The translations under genes and the position numbers were made by a program. From positions 558,001 through 622,000 of the forward strand of contig NZ_AP024903.1 of assembly GCF_024347095.1 (NCBI RefSeq): DNA of 64,000 nucleotides. Reading direction: 5' to 3'. The notes under the pieces were generated by a model that worked only from the letters and a program-made list of their open reading frames with translations, was not told the origin of the DNA and searched no databases. Of the stretch, positions 54,430 to 63,994 are shown in pieces. The stretch is from Vibrio rhizosphaerae (GTDB lineage Bacteria > Pseudomonadota > Gammaproteobacteria > Enterobacterales > Vibrionaceae). The first letter of the stretch is position 1. Each line of letters starts with the position of its first letter.

Positions 54430-55719
54430 TTAGTCGTTTGCCATCATGGCAAAGCTGCGATCCACGGCTTCTAATGTAGCTTCAATTTCCTGAGAGGAAT
54501 GTGCCAGCGAGGTGAAACTGGCCTCAAAAGCGGATGGCGCCATATAGACACCGTGATCAAGCATCAGATGGAAGAAGCGTTTAAATTTCTCAACATCACA
54601 GCGGGCGACCTCTTCATAGCAAGTGACTTGTGGTTGATCGGTGAAGAAAAAGCCAAACATTCCGCCGACCTGATGAACCAGCAGTGGAATGCCATGTTTG
54701 TCGGCAAAAAATTTAAAACCATCTGCAAGCTGCTTCGTTTTTGATGCGAGGCGTTTTTCGTTACCTTCTTCTTTGAGCAGGCTGAGACAGGCATAACCGG
54801 CAGCCATTGCGACTGGGTTTCCTGACAGTGTTCCGGCCTGATAAACGGGGCCGGTGGGCGCGATATGTTGCATGATGTCTTTACGGCCACCAAAAGCACC
54901 GACGGGCATTCCGCCACCAATAACCTTACCCAAGGTCGTTAAGTCAGGCTGAATGTTATAGTGTGCCTGAGCGCCCCCCAGAGCAACCCGAAACCCCGTC
55001 ATGACTTCATCAAAAATCAGTAGGGCACCATTCTCATCACAGAGGGTTCTGAGTCCTTCAAGGAAGCCTTCCACCGGTGGAATACAGTTCATGTTACCGG
55101 CGACCGGTTCAACAATAATACAGGCGATTTCGTCTTGATTAGCGTCGAATAGCGCTTGGACTGAATCGAGGTCATTAAAACGAGCCGTCAATGTGTATTT
55201 GGCAAAGTCAGCCGGTACTCCGGGAGAGCTTGGCTGACCGAGGGTGAGTGCGCCAGACCCGGCTTTGACCAAAAGACTGTCTGCATGACCGTGATAACAT
55301 CCTTCAAATTTGATAATTTTATCGCGGCCTGTATATCCGCGTGCCAGACGGATGGCGCTCATGGTTGCTTCTGTCCCCGAATTGACCATGCGTAACTGTT
55401 CCATTGATGGTACTAATTGTGAAACCAGCTCTGCAATGGCGATTTCTTGTTCCGTCGGAGCGCCGAAACTTAATCCTTTTTGTACCGCACCAATCACCGA
55501 CTCACGAATCACCGCGTGATTATGACCCAGAATCATTGGCCCCCATGAACCGACGTAGTCGATGTACGCTCTGCCATCAACATCAAAAACGAATGGACCG
55601 TCCGCTCTGTCGATAAAAATCGGCGTGCCACCGACACCGTTAAAGGCGCGTACTGGCGAATTGACACCACCGGGAATGGTGGTCTGTGCCTGTTGATATA
55701 GATCAGATGATTTGGTCAT
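54430..55719 (-). CDS. hemL: Glutamate-1-semialdehyde 2,1-aminomutase HemL
   Basis: A 429-residue PLP enzyme that converts glutamate-1-semialdehyde to 5-aminolevulinate in the C5 haem pathway. The PLP-lysine lies in [35 protein letters not shown] at the N-terminus, [18 protein letters not shown] segment, [53 protein letters not shown] and [18 protein letters not shown] are all conserved. Length equals E. coli (426). It is divergent from erpA across a 396-bp gap. Confidence 0.97.
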   Translation of the reverse strand: MTKSSDLYQQAQTTIPGGVNSPVRAFNGVGGTPIFIDRADGPFVFDVDGRAYIDYVGSWGPMILGHNHAVIRESVIGAVQKGLSFGAPTEQEIAIAELVSQLVPSMEQLRMVNSGTEATMSAIRLARGYTGRDKIIKFEGCYHGHADSLLVKAGSGALTLGQPSSPGVPADFAKYTLTARFNDLDSVQALFDANQDEIACIIVEPVAGNMNCIPPVEGFLEGLRTLCDENGALLIFDEVMTGFRVALGGAQAHYNIQPDLTTLGKVIGGGMPVGAFGGRKDIMQHIAPTGPVYQAGTLSGNPVAMAAGYACLSLLKEEGNEKRLASKTKQLADGFKFFADKHGIPLLVHQVGGMFGFFFTDQPQVTCYEEVARCDVEKFKRFFHLMLDHGVYMAPSAFEASFTSLAHSSQEIEATLEAVDRSFAMMAND

Positions 55720-56115
55720 GGAAATTATCCTCTTTTGAGTGGTTGGACCAACTTGGCAAGCATTGTACTATTCATTATTCGAAGAGAAATATTTTTTTCG
55801 ATTTTTTCCTGAAACGCCAAGAGATGAACAGGGCGATGACTCATGAGTGCCTGTTCAGCCGATTTGACTTCCTTACTCAGAATGATTTCAATATTTTGAA
55901 TAACATAGACTACCATGTTATGGGCGCGGTTGGGTGGTCATTGTCGTCTGAGAAAGAAAGTTGGTCTGATGCATGGGGGGAATACTTGAACGGTTCAGTC
56001 AGGTATTAGATAATCAATACAGATAATGAAGTATATCTCATGCAACAATGTTGACTGAGGTTCTGTTGACTGAAACTATGTTAGCAAGAGATATCAAAGC
56101 ATGAGAGAGGTCGTT
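55720..56115. other. Gap between hemL and erpA, no confident gene
   Basis: This 396-bp stretch must hold the divergent hemL and erpA promoters. Short open frames exist on both strands (for example 61 codons from ATG 55823 plus, and 63 codons at 55725-55916 minus), but neither has a good ribosome site or a recognisable product. The DNA is AT-rich between 55780 and 55920. Confidence 0.5.
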
Positions 56116-56457
56116 GTGAGTGATTTAAGTATACCGCTGACGTTTTCTGATGCGGCAGCGAAGCGAGTTAAAGCGTTAATTGCCGAAGAAGAAAATCAGG
56201 AATTAAAACTTCGGGTTTACATTACCGGAGGGGGATGTAGCGGTTTTCAATATGGATTTACATTTGATGAAAATGTGAATGACGGGGATATGACAATTGA
56301 AAATTGTGGGGTCACATTGGTGGTTGATCCGATGAGTCTGCAATATCTGATTGGTGGTGAAGTCGATTATACCGAAGGACTTGAAGGTTCTCGCTTTTTT
56401 GTTAATAACCCTAATGCAACAACCACTTGTGGTTGTGGTGCCTCGTTTAGTGTCTGA
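56116..56457 (+). CDS. erpA: Iron-sulfur cluster insertion protein ErpA
   Basis: A 113-residue A-type carrier delivering Fe-S clusters to apo-proteins, including IspG/IspH in E. coli. The three cluster cysteines are in [18 protein letters not shown] and the C-terminal [34 protein letters not shown] is also conserved. GTG 56116 gives the Vibrio N-terminus MSDLSIPL and has AGAGG at the right distance; the ATG at 56101 is in frame but covers that ribosome site. It is divergent from hemL. Confidence 0.96.
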   Translation: MSDLSIPLTFSDAAAKRVKALIAEEENQELKLRVYITGGGCSGFQYGFTFDENVNDGDMTIENCGVTLVVDPMSLQYLIGGEVDYTEGLEGSRFFVNNPNATTTCGCGASFSV

Positions 56458-56477
56458 GTCTATTCCTTCCTGATAAA

Positions 56478-56510
56478 CCATGTCGGGTCGTTGTACTCGA
56501 GCCGACATGG
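56478..56510. terminator. Hairpin between erpA and the M23 peptidase gene
   Basis: CCATGTCGG (56478-56486) pairs perfectly with CCGACATGG (56502-56510) across a 15-base loop, between convergent genes 20 bp past erpA. There is no T run, so termination strength is uncertain. Confidence 0.5.
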
Positions 56511-56592
56511 ATGTGTTCCGGTCCTGATAATTTACCCGATGATGCCGTTTCATCGCACAAACTCAGCAATGGTTGTGCAATATAGTCGTGCC

Positions 56593-57885
56593 TTAACGTT
56601 TGGCATACATCAGATGGCTGAAGCGTTCCAGCTGTTGCAATCTGATTTTTGCATTGGCAATAAAAGTTTGTTTGGCTTGCCCTTTGAGTGATGCCGATTG
56701 CGGGAGCGACACTGTTCTCGGGTTTTTGTGTACACCGTGGACTAAAAATTCGTAGTGCAAATGTGGCCCGGTAACTCGGCCTGTGCCGCCCAAAGCCCCG
56801 ATTTTTTGCCCTTGTTTCACCCGTTGCCCGGTTTTTACATATCGACGTTTCAGGTGAAGGTATTTGGTCATGTAGGTATTGCTGTGTTTGATAAAAACAT
56901 AATTACCGTTGAAGCGGTTATAACTCGATTTGACGACGACACCATCACCGGCAGCCCAAATGGGGGTTCCGACTGGTGCTACATAATCCGTACCGCGATG
57001 GGGCCTGACTCTTCCGGTCACCGGATGAAGTCTGCGTGGGTTGAAGTTCGATGAGACCCGCCGAAAATCGAGCGGAGAACGCAAAAATGCTTTTTTCATC
57101 GCCCGTCCATTCTCATCATAATAATCACCATTATCATCGTTGATGATCGCTTTAAATGTCGTGCCTTGGTTGGTAAACGTAGCCGCAATAATATTACCCT
57201 TACCGACAATTTCGCCTTCGACCACGGCTTCCTGATAGAGCAGGCTAAATGTATCACCTTGACGAATATCTAAGGCAAAGTCGACATCCCAACCAAAAAT
57301 ACCGGCCAGTTCCATAATCTGGTTCGGCGTTAATCCAGCATTGACCGCTGCATTCCAGAAGTTAGAAGTAATTTGGGCTTCCGCATAATTATACTGATAG
57401 TGGACTTCTTTTTTATCCAGTTTCGCGGTGAAGCCATTCTCTGATCGGGTAATCATCAATGCTTCATAGGTCGAGAGACTACGCCGCAGTTGCACAAGTT
57501 GATCATTTTCGTCAAAGCCGAAACTGAGTTCATCGCCGGGACGAAGTCGGGTGAGTTGTTGTTTGATTTCTGGATCACTGGCGGTTAATTGATACAGGAG
57601 ACGTGACGAGAGTCCAATACGCTGAAATAAAACGGCTGCACTTTCCCCAGATTTTACCTGATATTGTTCCCAACGAAGGGTTGCTGTCGGAGGAATCGCG
57701 ATACCGGGAGAAAGCGCTTCTGCATTTATAGAGAGTGGATAATGACGACCGATTTCGAGTTGTTTTTCTTTTCCTTGAAGTTCTTTCGGATTGGGCAGGA
57801 AAAAAATAGCAATCACGATTAAAGCGGAGAAACACCCAATCAGTGTTTGATGTAATCGTGGCAGGCGAGCAAAAATAGACAACAT
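56593..57885 (-). CDS. M23-family murein DD-endopeptidase (MepM/Shy-like)
   Basis: A 430-residue envelope enzyme predicted to cut peptide cross-links in peptidoglycan during growth. An N-terminal membrane segment (about 13-30, FSALIVIAIFFL) is followed by an OapA/LysM-like domain (QYQVKSGESAAVLFQRIGLS, LRPGDELSFGFDENDQLVQL), a middle domain and the C-terminal lysostaphin-type domain. Zinc-site residues are in RPHRGTDYVAPVGTPIWAAG (His, Asp) and TGPHLHYEFLVHG (HxH). Vibrio Shy endopeptidases and E. coli MepM are relatives; which one cannot be fixed here. It is divergent from tyrS, a conserved pairing in vibrios. Confidence 0.88.
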   Translation of the reverse strand: MLSIFARLPRLHQTLIGCFSALIVIAIFFLPNPKELQGKEKQLEIGRHYPLSINAEALSPGIAIPPTATLRWEQYQVKSGESAAVLFQRIGLSSRLLYQLTASDPEIKQQLTRLRPGDELSFGFDENDQLVQLRRSLSTYEALMITRSENGFTAKLDKKEVHYQYNYAEAQITSNFWNAAVNAGLTPNQIMELAGIFGWDVDFALDIRQGDTFSLLYQEAVVEGEIVGKGNIIAATFTNQGTTFKAIINDDNGDYYDENGRAMKKAFLRSPLDFRRVSSNFNPRRLHPVTGRVRPHRGTDYVAPVGTPIWAAGDGVVVKSSYNRFNGNYVFIKHSNTYMTKYLHLKRRYVKTGQRVKQGQKIGALGGTGRVTGPHLHYEFLVHGVHKNPRTVSLPQSASLKGQAKQTFIANAKIRLQQLERFSHLMYAKR

Positions 57886-58014
57886 ATAGACAGCGTTTTA
57901 CCGATGGTTCATAAAATCCTTAGAACAATAGTTTAACTGGTTTCAAAATGCATCGCTATTCAAGTAATATACCTAACTAATATATTTCTGCCAAATTTGT
58001 GGGAGCGAACGAGA

Positions 58015-59202
58015 ATGGCAACAATTGAAACCGCATTAGCTGAAATCAAGCGCGGTGTTGAAGAGTTGATTCCTGAAGAGGAACTGATAGCAAAACTAAA
58101 AGAAGGCCGTCCGTTAAGAATTAAGCTGGGTGCTGATCCAACCGCACCGGATATTCATTTAGGTCATACTGTCATTTTGAATAAGTTACGTGCTTTTCAG
58201 GAATTAGGTCATGAAGTGACGTTCCTGATTGGTGATTTTACGGGGATGGTCGGTGACCCGACAGGAAAAAATACCACACGTCCACCGCTGACACGCGAAG
58301 ATGTGATTCGCAATGCTGAAACCTATAAAGAGCAGGTGTTTAAAATTCTTGATCCTGCAAAAACGAAAATTCAGTTTAATTCCGAGTGGCTTTCGGAGTT
58401 AGGTGCTGAGGGAATGCTGCGTTTAGCTGCCAATCAGACCGTTGCGCGTATGTTAGAACGGGACGATTTTAAAAAGCGTTACAGTAGTGGTCAGCCGATT
58501 GCGATTCATGAATTCATGTACCCGCTACTGCAAGGTTACGATTCTGTGGCGATGGAAACGGATGTTGAACTCGGTGGAACGGATCAGAAATTTAATCTGC
58601 TGATGGGACGTGAGCTGCAAAAAGCAAATGGTCAAAAACCACAGGTTGTACTGATGATGCCACTACTCGTCGGTCTGGACGGCGAGAAAAAAATGTCAAA
58701 ATCAGCGCATAACTATATCGGTATAAACGAAGCGCCTGAAGAAATGTTTGGCAAAATCATGTCGATTTCGGATGAGCTGATGTGGAGTTATTACGATCTG
58801 TTATCTTTCCGCCCATTGACTGAAATTCAGCAGTTTAAGGATGACGTTGCTGCGGGCAAGAATCCCCGGGATATTAAAATCTTGCTGGCGAAAGAAATCA
58901 TTGCACGTTTCCATGACGAAGCAGCCGCTGATGGTGCAGAGCAAGAATTTATTGCACGTTTCCAAAAAGGCGCCATTCCTGACGAGATGCCTGAATTCAC
59001 GTTTTCATCCGGTATCGCGATCAGCAATATGTTGAAGGATGCCGCTCTGGTTGGTTCAACATCGGACGCTATGCGAATGATTCGTCAAGGGGCAGTCAAA
59101 GCCGCTGGAGAGAAAGTTGAAGATACCAAATGGATTCCTGACAATGGCACCTATGTACTTCAGGTTGGCAAGCGGAAGTTTGCCCGCGTGACGATTCAGT
59201 AA
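58015..59202 (+). CDS. tyrS: Tyrosyl-tRNA synthetase TyrS (short, TyrZ-like type)
   Basis: A 395-residue class Ic synthetase charging tRNA(Tyr). It has the HIGH motif in [56 protein letters not shown], the KMSKS motif in [16 protein letters not shown], and a C-terminal S4 RNA-binding domain ([19 protein letters not shown]). The sequence and length are of the TyrZ-like branch found in Haemophilus and vibrios, not the 424-residue E. coli TyrS. ATG 58015 gives the family N-terminus [11 protein letters not shown]; the frame is open six codons further up. Confidence 0.95.
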   Translation: MATIETALAEIKRGVEELIPEEELIAKLKEGRPLRIKLGADPTAPDIHLGHTVILNKLRAFQELGHEVTFLIGDFTGMVGDPTGKNTTRPPLTREDVIRNAETYKEQVFKILDPAKTKIQFNSEWLSELGAEGMLRLAANQTVARMLERDDFKKRYSSGQPIAIHEFMYPLLQGYDSVAMETDVELGGTDQKFNLLMGRELQKANGQKPQVVLMMPLLVGLDGEKKMSKSAHNYIGINEAPEEMFGKIMSISDELMWSYYDLLSFRPLTEIQQFKDDVAAGKNPRDIKILLAKEIIARFHDEAAADGAEQEFIARFQKGAIPDEMPEFTFSSGIAISNMLKDAALVGSTSDAMRMIRQGAVKAAGEKVEDTKWIPDNGTYVLQVGKRKFARVTIQ

Positions 59203-59230
59203 GATATCTTCAGTAAGTAAGGTCTTGCTC

Positions 59231-59262
59231 CCAATAAAGCCTGATGATTCAGGCTTTATTGG
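59231..59262. terminator. Bidirectional terminator between tyrS and dacB
   Basis: CCAATAAAGCCTGA (59231-59244), loop TGAT, TCAGGCTTTATTGG (59249-59262): a perfect 14-bp stem between the convergent genes. T residues lie inside the 3' arm on both strands. Confidence 0.85.
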
Positions 59263-59274
59263 ATTCCGGATATG

Positions 59275-60738
59275 TCATTTGATACTGGATAAATAAGATT
59301 GTTTTTGCTGGCTCATTTGAATGATATCCCGATATAGTTTTTCTTCAAACTGCTCTAGCTGTGATGGTGCCTGCACGGTTTCTTCCTTATCATCCGGAAA
59401 GTAGTCCGTGACAAACTGAACAAAGAGCACCTGAGGCTGACCTTTTTTATCCAGTCCGTATCCCGCCATATTATAACTGCCATATAGAGAACCGCTTTTG
59501 GCACTTAAATGACCTTTCACAACCGAAGAGCGCATGCTTTTGCGGTATTTCAGTGTGCCACTTTGACCCGCAACCGGTAGTAAACCAATCAGATGCAGGG
59601 ATGTGTCATGTTGCCAGATATACCGCAAAACATCAGCCATCTGATTGGCTGTCATCCGGTTATTACGCGATAACCCTGAACCATCAACCAGTTGTGCGCT
59701 TTTGAGGTCAATACCAGCTTTCGCATATAAGATCTGTTTGATGGCTTCCGTCCCATTGGCAAAGCTGCCAGCCTGAACAAAAAATTTGTGTCCCAAGGTT
59801 TTAGTGACATTATTGGCGATCAGGTTATCTGACTCTTTCAGCATGGTATCCAGTAACTCAACGAGAGGTTTCGATTCATGGTGAGCCAAGACTTGTTGCA
59901 GCGGTTTCGGCGGTCGCCCGACGAGCACATCTCCAGTAAGCGTGATGCCCAATTGATTGAGAATTCTGTAAACGATACGTGTCGCGTAAAGGCTGGTATT
60001 TTGGAGCGCAAATTTTAAGGGGAGTGGTGAACTGCGCTGAACCAGACATCCGGACAAGCGGTAATTGTTTTCATGATTGCTGCGTAGCTCAAGATCGCAA
60101 AGCTGCTGTTTTTGTTCTTGTAATGAAACCGTTTTGGCCTGAGTTGATACGTGAACGGGATATTGCTCCGGTATATAAACGCGAGTATGACCGTCCTTTT
60201 GCGTATAAATTGAGCCGGGGACACAGTTTTCATCTAACACAATGACACTCGACGGGGCGCTATAGCATACTCCCAGAATATCCCACGGCCAGCCGACTGC
60301 TCTTTCGTAGCCGCTAAACAACGTATTATCGAGCCACAAGTTACCCTCAATTTTTTTGATGCCCTGCTGTTTCAGCATCGTGAACATATGTTTTAAATCA
60401 TCGGTCGTGAGCTGTGGATCGCCACTAAAATGGAGAACCAAGTCATGATCTGCTTTACCTAATAAGGTCTTAAAGCGAAATTGATCTCCCAGCTCTAATT
60501 TAGCAGCCAGCGCAGTAATCAGTTTCATCGTACTGGCGGGAGGATAGAATGACTGACTGCCTGTATCGATTTCTCGCAGGGATGTATCCAATTGTTCTAC
60601 GAGGAGGGCGGTTCTGCTCGTCGGTGGGAGCAGATGGGCATAAGGGGTCGCCTGAGCTGCACATAACTCAGCAGTCAGAATAAAACAAGCAATAGTAACC
60701 AGAAGCGTCCGAAGCACAAAACAACCCAATATAATCAT
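59275..60738 (-). CDS. dacB: D-alanyl-D-alanine carboxypeptidase/endopeptidase DacB (PBP4)
   Basis: A 487-residue periplasmic class C penicillin-binding protein that trims or opens peptidoglycan cross-links. A signal peptide (LRTLLVTIACFILTAELCAA) is followed by FYPPASTMKLITALAA with the SxxK serine, LKESDNLIANNVTKTL (SxN motif SDN), and KGHLSAKSGSLYGSYNMAGY (KTG motif as KSG). The S13 insert domain lies between SxxK and SxN. VDGSGLSRNNRMTANQM is also typical. Length is near E. coli DacB (477). ATG 60738 lacks a clear ribosome site. It is convergent with tyrS. Confidence 0.94.
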   Translation of the reverse strand: MIILGCFVLRTLLVTIACFILTAELCAAQATPYAHLLPPTSRTALLVEQLDTSLREIDTGSQSFYPPASTMKLITALAAKLELGDQFRFKTLLGKADHDLVLHFSGDPQLTTDDLKHMFTMLKQQGIKKIEGNLWLDNTLFSGYERAVGWPWDILGVCYSAPSSVIVLDENCVPGSIYTQKDGHTRVYIPEQYPVHVSTQAKTVSLQEQKQQLCDLELRSNHENNYRLSGCLVQRSSPLPLKFALQNTSLYATRIVYRILNQLGITLTGDVLVGRPPKPLQQVLAHHESKPLVELLDTMLKESDNLIANNVTKTLGHKFFVQAGSFANGTEAIKQILYAKAGIDLKSAQLVDGSGLSRNNRMTANQMADVLRYIWQHDTSLHLIGLLPVAGQSGTLKYRKSMRSSVVKGHLSAKSGSLYGSYNMAGYGLDKKGQPQVLFVQFVTDYFPDDKEETVQAPSQLEQFEEKLYRDIIQMSQQKQSYLSSIK

Positions 60739-60765
60739 GTTATGTCATTAGTATAACCAGATAAA

Positions 60766-60791
60766 AAAACGCCCGCTAGCGCGGGCGTTTT
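60766..60791 (-). terminator. Terminator after the porin gene
   Basis: AAAACGCCCGC (60766-60776), TAGC, GCGGGCGTTTT (60781-60791); on the minus strand the stem is followed by a run of T. It lies 24 bp past the porin stop and 28 bp before dacB begins, so the two are separate units. Confidence 0.93.
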
Positions 60792-60814
60792 AAGGATCTT
60801 AAATCTGGTTCAGA

Positions 60815-61834
60815 TTAGAAGTCGTAGCGTAGACCTACAACCATCTCATCCTGTTCGCCAGCATCGCTAACAGTTTTTAGATTGCCAGCATCTTTGTATG
60901 TATCGCCTTTATCAAGCATGTTTAGGTTATAAGATACATAGCTGCGGAAATTTGGCTGGAAGTAGTAAGCAACTTCTAATGCCAGGTTATTAACGCTGGT
61001 GTCGTTTGTTTTACCGTAGTTATATGTGGCAATCAGCTTAGTTTTGTCAATGGTGTAAGAAGCGGCAACTTCGTAACCGTCATAGTTATCAGCACCAGCT
61101 GCATCGTAGTCGATGTGGCTGTACAATGCAGACAGATACAGGTCATTCAGTGTATAAGCAACTGTTGCAACGATTTGATTGTCATCGTCTTGTGCGCCAT
61201 AACCTAAACCTAGGTCAACACCGATGTCAGCCAGTGCATAAGTTGCTGACAGACCATAACCATCTTGTTTGTTGTCTGTGTAAACACCACCATTCTGGTC
61301 TTCGTCAGAGCGATCTGCAAAACGGTATTCTGCAAATACATTCAGATTATCAAATGAACCAGCATATTTTAATTGGTTATCAACACGATCAAGTACAGTC
61401 AGTTTTTTAACTGAACTGTCACCGTGATATGACATGATGTCAGTAAAATCAGACAGCGGAGTCAGAACACCATCTTGTTTACCATAAGTAACTAGGCCGT
61501 ATGTACCACCCAGACCCGCATAAGTATAACGGCTTTCAAAAGTACCGTTTTCTTTATTTACACTTTTAGAACCGTCTACAGAACCATCTTGAGAGGTAAA
61601 TTGACCTTCGAAGTAACCTAAGCCGTACAGGTTATCATTGATTTCTTGTTTACCTAAGAAACCCAGACGAGTACGAGATTTATCTGATGCATCGCCATCT
61701 TTCAGAGAAAGAATGCCTTCGACACGTCCTTTCATCGTTAGGGATGTGCCGTCTTGGTTGTATAGTTCACCAGCGTTCACGCCAGTTGCCACTGCAGCAC
61801 CTGCCACTGCAAGAGCGATCAGAGTTTTTTTCAT
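60815..61834 (-). CDS. ompU: Outer-membrane porin, OmpU-type
   Basis: A 339-residue precursor of a trimeric 16-strand general porin. The signal peptide is KKTLIALAVAGAAVATGVNA, and the mature protein starts GELYNQDGTSLTMKGRVEG. Alternating beta-strand sequence runs throughout, with the constriction-loop region YGKQDGVLTPLSDF and the C-terminal strand GLRYDF ending in the Phe needed for BAM recognition. ATG 61834 follows AGGATT; the frame extends to 61948 with no porin-like sequence. ompU lies between dacB and greA in V. cholerae as I recall, so synteny supports the name. ToxR control is known there but not demonstrable here. Confidence 0.92.
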   Translation of the reverse strand: MKKTLIALAVAGAAVATGVNAGELYNQDGTSLTMKGRVEGILSLKDGDASDKSRTRLGFLGKQEINDNLYGLGYFEGQFTSQDGSVDGSKSVNKENGTFESRYTYAGLGGTYGLVTYGKQDGVLTPLSDFTDIMSYHGDSSVKKLTVLDRVDNQLKYAGSFDNLNVFAEYRFADRSDEDQNGGVYTDNKQDGYGLSATYALADIGVDLGLGYGAQDDDNQIVATVAYTLNDLYLSALYSHIDYDAAGADNYDGYEVAASYTIDKTKLIATYNYGKTNDTSVNNLALEVAYYFQPNFRSYVSYNLNMLDKGDTYKDAGNLKTVSDAGEQDEMVVGLRYDF

Positions 61835-61948
61835 CTTGTTAATCCTAAATTTACTGTCCATAAACGTTGAAGAACATAATCGGTCTGACCTGTTAAGCGA
61901 GGTATCCGAGCGACTATCGTCCATCATCTGTGATGCGAATCCGTACAA

Positions 61949-62280
61949 TGCAACATAATAAAAAAGTTATGAAACATTGAACTTTTCGCCTTTCTCGTAA
62001 TCTAGTTGTACATGCAAAGGTGGGGCGAAGTTAGTAAAATGATATAAATCAACGTAGTGAACGACGTTTTTAGGGATGTAAATAAATATCAAAACTATGT
62101 TCTTAAAGGATTTTTTTGTTAAAAAGCAAAGTTCCATTACTTGAAAAATTTGATCTATATTTATTTTTTTTTACGACTTTTGCTTCATATTTAGAATAAT
62201 AGTTTGTGGCATGGATCAATTTTTTATCTGTGTGGTTCAGCGTACTAATTTAGTGATATCCAAGATTTCTAAATAGAGAT
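61949..62280. other. AT-rich divergent promoter region of ompU and greA
   Basis: No gene is seen. The stretch contains long A/T tracts (around 62110 and 62160) typical of regions bound by H-NS, ToxR or similar proteins. The porin leader and the greA promoter must both lie here. I could not fix individual promoters with confidence. Confidence 0.5.
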
Positions 62281-62344
62281 CTTGAATTTAGATGATTTCG
62301 CTACCAACTTTGTTTACACTGAGACAATCAATTTGAATGAAAAG

Positions 62345-62380
62345 CTACCTAATCCTCGGGATTGGGTAGTTTTGTTTTGT
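62345..62380 (+). terminator. Terminator-like hairpin in the greA leader
   Basis: CTACCTAATCC (62345-62355), loop TCG, GGATTGGGTAG (62359-62369): an 11-bp stem with one G-T pair, followed by TTTTGTTTTGT. It ends 31 bp before the greA start, so most transcripts from upstream should stop before the gene. E. coli greA has a comparable leader terminator yielding GraL RNAs. Confidence 0.8.
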
Positions 62381-62410
62381 CCAAAGATAACTTTGGTTTC
62401 GAGGTATAAA

Positions 62411-62884
62411 ATGGAAAAAGTTCCAATGACGGTTCGTGGCGAGCAACTCCTTCGTGAAGAGCTTGACCGACTTCTGAAATTAAGACCAAAGATTTCACAG
62501 GCGATTGCTGAAGCTCGTGAACTGGGAGATCTGAAGGAAAATGCAGAATATCATGCTGCCCGGGAAGAACAGGGTATCTGTGAGGCTCAAATTCGCGATA
62601 TTGAGTATAAACTCTCTGTTGCTCAAGTGATTGATGTTACGAAGCTTGATAATTCAGGTAAAATTATTTTTGGGTCTACGGTCACTCTGATAGATGTAGA
62701 GACCGATGAAGAAAAAAGCTACCAAATTGTCGGTGATGATGAAGCTGACATCAAAGCTGGCCGTATTTCAGTGAGTTCTCCGATTGCCCGCGGACTGATT
62801 GGTAAGATCGAAGGCGATGAAGTGACGATCGTGACTCCGGGTGGTGAAAAAACGTTTGATATCGATAAAGTTGAGTATAAATAA
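62411..62884 (+). CDS. greA: Transcription elongation factor GreA
   Basis: A 157-residue factor that enters the RNA polymerase secondary channel and triggers cleavage of backtracked RNA. The N-terminal coiled coil carries the acidic tip [19 protein letters not shown] (Asp41/Glu44 region). The C-terminal domain shows [34 protein letters not shown] and [23 protein letters not shown] 62411 follows GAGGTATAAA and gives [14 protein letters not shown]. Upstream in-frame codons to 62282 cross the leader hairpin and are not coding. It is convergent with yhbY. Confidence 0.97.
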   Translation: MEKVPMTVRGEQLLREELDRLLKLRPKISQAIAEARELGDLKENAEYHAAREEQGICEAQIRDIEYKLSVAQVIDVTKLDNSGKIIFGSTVTLIDVETDEEKSYQIVGDDEADIKAGRISVSSPIARGLIGKIEGDEVTIVTPGGEKTFDIDKVEYK

Positions 62885-62920
62885 AACTGATCATGAATCG
62901 GTATTCTGTTTGGATGTAGT

Positions 62921-62947
62921 AAAAAAGCCGCTTCAGCGGCTTTTTTT
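62921..62947. terminator. Bidirectional terminator between greA and yhbY
   Basis: AAAAAAGCCGC, loop TTCA, GCGGCTTTTTTT: a short GC stem between A and T runs. Its last two bases overlap the yhbY stop codon. It serves both convergent genes. Confidence 0.93.
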
Positions 62948-63242
62948 ACTTTCTAGGTATCTCAATTCTTTTTTGTTCTGAAGGACGGTATAACACCAAC
63001 ACTTTGCCAATGGTTTGGATTTTTTCCGCACCCGTTTCGCGAATAATTGCGTCAATAATCAGCTGCTTGGTTTCCCGATCTTCTGACACAACTTTGACTT
63101 TGATTAATTCGTGATGATTCAGTGCAATTTCGATCTCTGCAAGCACGGCTTCTGTCAGGCCATTTGCGCCCATAAGAACGATGGGTTTCAAATGGTGGGC
63201 TAAGCCCTTTAAATGCTGTTTTTGTTTTGTGCTTAGGTTCAT
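62946..63242 (-). CDS. yhbY: Ribosome-assembly RNA-binding protein YhbY
   Basis: A 98-residue CRS1-YhbY (CRM) domain protein associated with pre-50S particles. It begins with KQKQHLKGLAHHLKPIVLMG, then the GANGLTEAVLAEIEIALNHH loop (GxxG-like motif of the KH-like fold), ELIKVKVVSEDRETKQLIID and IQTIGKVLVLYRPSEQKRIE. Length equals E. coli YhbY (97). It is divergent from rlmE, the arrangement greA / yhbY / rlmE (then ftsH) known from E. coli and vibrios. Confidence 0.96.
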   Translation of the reverse strand: MNLSTKQKQHLKGLAHHLKPIVLMGANGLTEAVLAEIEIALNHHELIKVKVVSEDRETKQLIIDAIIRETGAEKIQTIGKVLVLYRPSEQKRIEIPRK

Positions 63243-63364
63243 GATGCAGCCAATTTAATTTACTATATTAGGGTTGAAAACAACTATTTTAGCGCCATCT
63301 ATGGAAGATGACCACACCTTCCGTCTCTTGTTTATCTGGTGAAGTGATTTGTATTGGAACAGAA

Positions 63365-63994
63365 ATGAGTAAAAATAAGCACTCTGCAAGCTCAGGCCGA
63401 TGGCTGAAAGAGCATTTTGATGATAAATATGTAAATGATGCAAAGAAGAAAGGTTATCGTTCTCGTGCTATCTTCAAACTAGAAGAAATTCAAGGGAAAG
63501 ATAAACTGCTCAAACCGGGAATGACCGTGGTTGATTTGGGAGCCGCTCCAGGCGGATGGTCTCAATATGCTGCTAATGTCGTCGGGGATTCGGGGCAGGT
63601 GATTGCATGCGACATTCTACCGATGGATTCTATTGCTGGTGTTGCCTTTCTCCAGGGGGATTTCCGGGAAGAGACGGTTTTAAATACATTACTCGATAGA
63701 ATTTCTCCGAACCTTGTCGATGTCGTGATGTCTGATATGGCACCGAATATGGCCGGAAATTTATCCGTTGATCAGCCCAGAGCGATGTATTTGGTAGAAT
63801 TGGCACTCGACATGTGTCGACAAGTGCTCGCTGAGAATGGTAGTTTTATTGTCAAGGTCTTTCAGGGAGAAGGCTTTGAGCAATACGTGAAAGATGTCCG
63901 GTCACTGTTTAAAGTGGTAAAAATAAGAAAACCAGACTCATCGAGAGCACGCTCTCGGGAAGTCTACATTGTAGCAACTGGTTACAAAGGGTAA
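63365..63994 (+). CDS. rlmE: 23S rRNA (uridine-2552-2'-O)-methyltransferase RlmE (FtsJ)
   Basis: A 209-residue heat-shock methyltransferase that modifies U2552 in the A loop of 23S rRNA late in 50S assembly. It has the SAM motif [25 protein letters not shown] and the catalytic K-D-K-E set: [11 protein letters not shown] (Lys38), [11 protein letters not shown] (Asp124), [14 protein letters not shown] (Lys164) and [13 protein letters not shown] (Glu199). Length equals E. coli (209). ATG 63365 gives [20 protein letters not shown]; the frame is open to 63308 without family sequence. ftsH would follow just outside the window. Confidence 0.97.
   Translation: MSKNKHSASSGRWLKEHFDDKYVNDAKKKGYRSRAIFKLEEIQGKDKLLKPGMTVVDLGAAPGGWSQYAANVVGDSGQVIACDILPMDSIAGVAFLQGDFREETVLNTLLDRISPNLVDVVMSDMAPNMAGNLSVDQPRAMYLVELALDMCRQVLAENGSFIVKVFQGEGFEQYVKDVRSLFKVVKIRKPDSSRARSREVYIVATGYKG

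Noticed and set aside
55725..56009. Small open frames on both strands between hemL and erpA
   Set aside because: No ribosome site, no recognisable product, and they overlap the necessary promoter region.
61835..61948. N-terminal extension of the porin
   Set aside because: The signal peptide and ribosome site place the start at 61834.
62282..62410. N-terminal extension of GreA
   Set aside because: The segment contains the leader terminator and does not resemble GreA.
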